64,000 nt of DNA from Angiostrongylus vasorum (taxonomy: Eukaryota > Nematoda > Chromadorea > Rhabditida > Metastrongylidae), in NCBI GenBank assembly GCA_018806985.1, contig JADANN010000274.1:62001-126000 (forward strand), in the 5' to 3' direction. A model generated the notes under the pieces. That model was not told the origin of the DNA. It worked only from the letters and a program-made list of their open reading frames with translations, and searched no databases. Every line of letters starts with the position of its first letter. Position 1 is the stretch's first letter. This document shows positions 62,050 to 64,000 of the stretch, piece by piece. The position numbers and the translations under genes were made by a program.

Positions 62050-63520
62050 CTATAGAGAATCGAAAACAAGGGTTTATAGCCTTGCTCTGACTCGTGGAGA
62101 ACAGCTCGAATCTCGAAATGGCATGATCTTTAGCATTAAAACATAAGAATTCTAAAAGAGCAAAAGAAAATAGGGTCAAACACTAGACCATCTGGTGGCG
62201 ACTAACATATGAGAAAGAGAGGGCACACGGACAACTCGTCCGCTACCAGAATAGACGGCAAGCTCCACCCGAACCGCTCGTACCATTACATGGGAACAGG
62301 CCAATGGCAACGTCTGTAAGTGCGTGAGATAGTGATAGATACATTATATCTGCAGGAATGCATATCGTGGGCCACTCCGGGTGAATATTCATAGGTACCA
62401 CTACAAGCTTTGCATGCGATTGTTAGATTTTAGATTTTTCGTTTACTGAACCTAGAAACTCGCACATTCATTTCGTACCATACAGTTCACTTCGTGTACT
62501 TCCTTTCGACGAGTTGTGACAACAGCCATTCGTCGAGGCCTAGCTTTTTGCCCTGAATCCTCCAGTGATCGCCAGGAAACGTCATAGGTGCAAGACATAC
62601 GACCAAAAAAGCAAATAATCTACAAGTTCATAGATGGATCGAAGCAAAAAAAGAACTAAGCAGCAAGCTTAACAAGCTTAATAAGGTTGAGAAGATGTTC
62701 ATCACTGGCTGGTTTACTTTTTTTAAGAATCTAACAGTGGCAACATCTAGTGTCGTCGTCTACTCCTACGCAATCTGTCGAACACGTTCTTTGTAGTATG
62801 AAACGAACATGTCTTCAGCCAATGAGATGCGATAGCACTGCAGCAATTTGAACAATATGAGCAGACATTTCTGGAGTTGTTCAAGTTTCTGAGTCTATTT
62901 CTGGAGCTGTCCAAGTTTCTGAGTCTTAGAGCTACTCCATCGGCATAGTTAGATCCAGCGTTGTTCGGCCAACAAGCAATGAAAGGTGGCTACGAGACAT
63001 TGTGCAAGAGCAGTAGATTTATAGTCAAGGAACGCTTCCATCTGCTGCATCACAAACTGGCGGAAAGTACTCAATCACTTGACAAAGATAACAGTCTTTA
63101 GCAGAAAATTCTTCGTGAATATGAATATGAACAGTGAAACGTATTCATTCTTCTTCGTATTTCTTCAGCAAACTCTCATATTGCTTGCAAAATAAGGAAT
63201 GGTGGAAACCTGTGCTGTTGTGGAGATTTTGCACATACGGAACGAATACGTGTTGAAAAACCATAGCTAAAGAGCGCCCCATCTTCTGCTTTGCTTCTCA
63301 TTTCGTAGGTTGTGCAGGAAAAAATCTTAAAGTCGAAAAAGGAATCGGTTCTCTGTGCTCAGTACCACCAAGATGCTCTTCAATGCTTCGCTGAACCGAA
63401 ATCCCCCTGCTTAAGTATGGGTTGGTCTTTCACCGTCTCCACTTTTTGGCCCAGTCGAGTGTAAGACGAGCAGAGGTGTTCGTTCAGCTGAGCACGAACG
63501 GTGCGTTAAAACCACTCCGT
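62050..63520. other. No recognised gene upstream of hars-1
   Basis: No domain-bearing frame found. A minus-strand frame near 62515-62595 reads WRIQGKKLGLDEWLLSQLVE, structured-looking but not recognised; it may be a repeat. The hars-1 promoter should lie just above 62010. Confidence 0.35.
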
Positions 63521-63529
63521 TTCTCACGA

Positions 63530-63905
63530 TTTTTTGCTATCTTACGATTCAATCGTAGACCGGCTTTTCTAGATTGTGGAAATAGTCCAGATTGCATTCC
63601 GATTAGGTACCACTCAGAACGACATCATTTGCAAAACGATTGCATTGTAGCCGTCCGGATTTCAGTTTCTCTATGGCGTTCTTGAGAGTGGATTGGAATA
63701 GAAAAGCATTGTTTTGTCGAAGACCTTTCTCTATATTGGCGCTGTAATAATATCGTCGCATAATAACAAAATCCTGCTTGTAACCTGTTATGTAGCTTAC
63801 GAAGAATATTTATGTGGTGTGATAGGGATACACTGGCTATCCAGTAGTTCCGTGACCGCTTCTTTTTGAACTGATCGAAAGCACATTGTTAAACAGACTT
63901 TCACT
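63530..63905 (-). mobile_element. RTE-type LINE fragment
   Basis: Minus-strand remnants: a KKAFDQ-like palm segment at 63880-63840, the stretch aligning with 36300-36410 (CTTACGAAGAATATTTATGT on the + strand), and FANDVV at about 63640-63620, a degraded FADD motif. Very decayed. A foldback terminal motif (AACCTCAGCGTGATTC) follows at 63906. Confidence 0.5.
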
Positions 63906-64000
63906 TAACCTCAGCGTGATTCAGCTTGCACGAGGATTTCATATAATTTCTATTTGGCTAACGCTTTTTAAATAAAAGTTATGTAAGCTCCTGCAAGCTG

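Noticed and set aside
62515..62620. Upstream hars-1 exon
   Set aside because: Acidic and not leader-like, no donor in the right place; more likely repeat-derived.
1..64000. CRISPR array, prokaryotic operon or integron
   Set aside because: Introns, SINEs and LINEs show a eukaryotic genome; no regularly spaced short direct repeats seen.

Overview
This is a nuclear genomic window from a nematode, most likely a parasitic strongylid (hookworm-like). The grounds are short-exon genes with tight GT/AG introns and T-rich (TTTCAG-type) acceptors, acceptor sites lying directly against start codons (the signature of spliced-leader trans-splicing), nematode-type short-chain dehydrogenases, and heavy loads of RTE-type non-LTR retrotransposons, Penelope-like fragments and tRNA-derived SINEs. 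There is no bacterial operon structure, rRNA, CRISPR array or functional tRNA gene that I can support.

All recognisable host genes lie on the minus strand. From right to left: (1) 58.5-62.0 kb, an intact 10-exon histidyl-tRNA synthetase (531 aa); (2) 55.8-58.1 kb, an intact 9-exon RBM22/Slt11-type splicing factor (418 aa) only about 415 bp downstream of it, a possible operon pair; (3) three dispersed tandem copies of a six-exon C-factor-like short-chain dehydrogenase at 50.6-54.9 kb (intact, 254 aa), 44.2-46.2 kb (broken by two frameshifts) and 26.8-30.3 kb (intact, 254 aa); (4) 1.36-6.7 kb, two exons covering TM1 to the start of the second intracellular loop of an amine-type GPCR that runs off the left edge.

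The rest is repeat debris. Two RTE-like LINE families occur: family 1 at 20.3, 35-37, 41.6-43.3 and 63.5-63.9 kb, family 2 at 21.9-25.0, 31.7-32.6 and 33.2-33.7 kb. All are frameshifted, internally deleted or nested. A Penelope-like element fragment with a GIY-YIG endonuclease lies at 25.1-26.0 kb. Two tRNA-derived SINE families (about 280 bp SINE-A and about 250 bp SINE-B) are dispersed. A further roughly 390 bp family (here called C) shares both ends with the family 2 LINE and is probably its non-autonomous partner. Foldback elements occur at 3.7-4.3 and 18.4-19.0 kb. Several elements carry hammerhead-ribozyme-like cores, some about 135 nt downstream of a TATA-like box; this is the most interesting non-genic signal.

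The conserved pair hars-1/rbm-22 sits in the relatively clean right end. The SDR cluster appears to have grown by segmental duplication that carried introns and upstream sequence, and the spacers were then filled by retroelements. Exon boundaries given here were read by eye from splice consensus, reading phase and family alignment; no transcript evidence was available.
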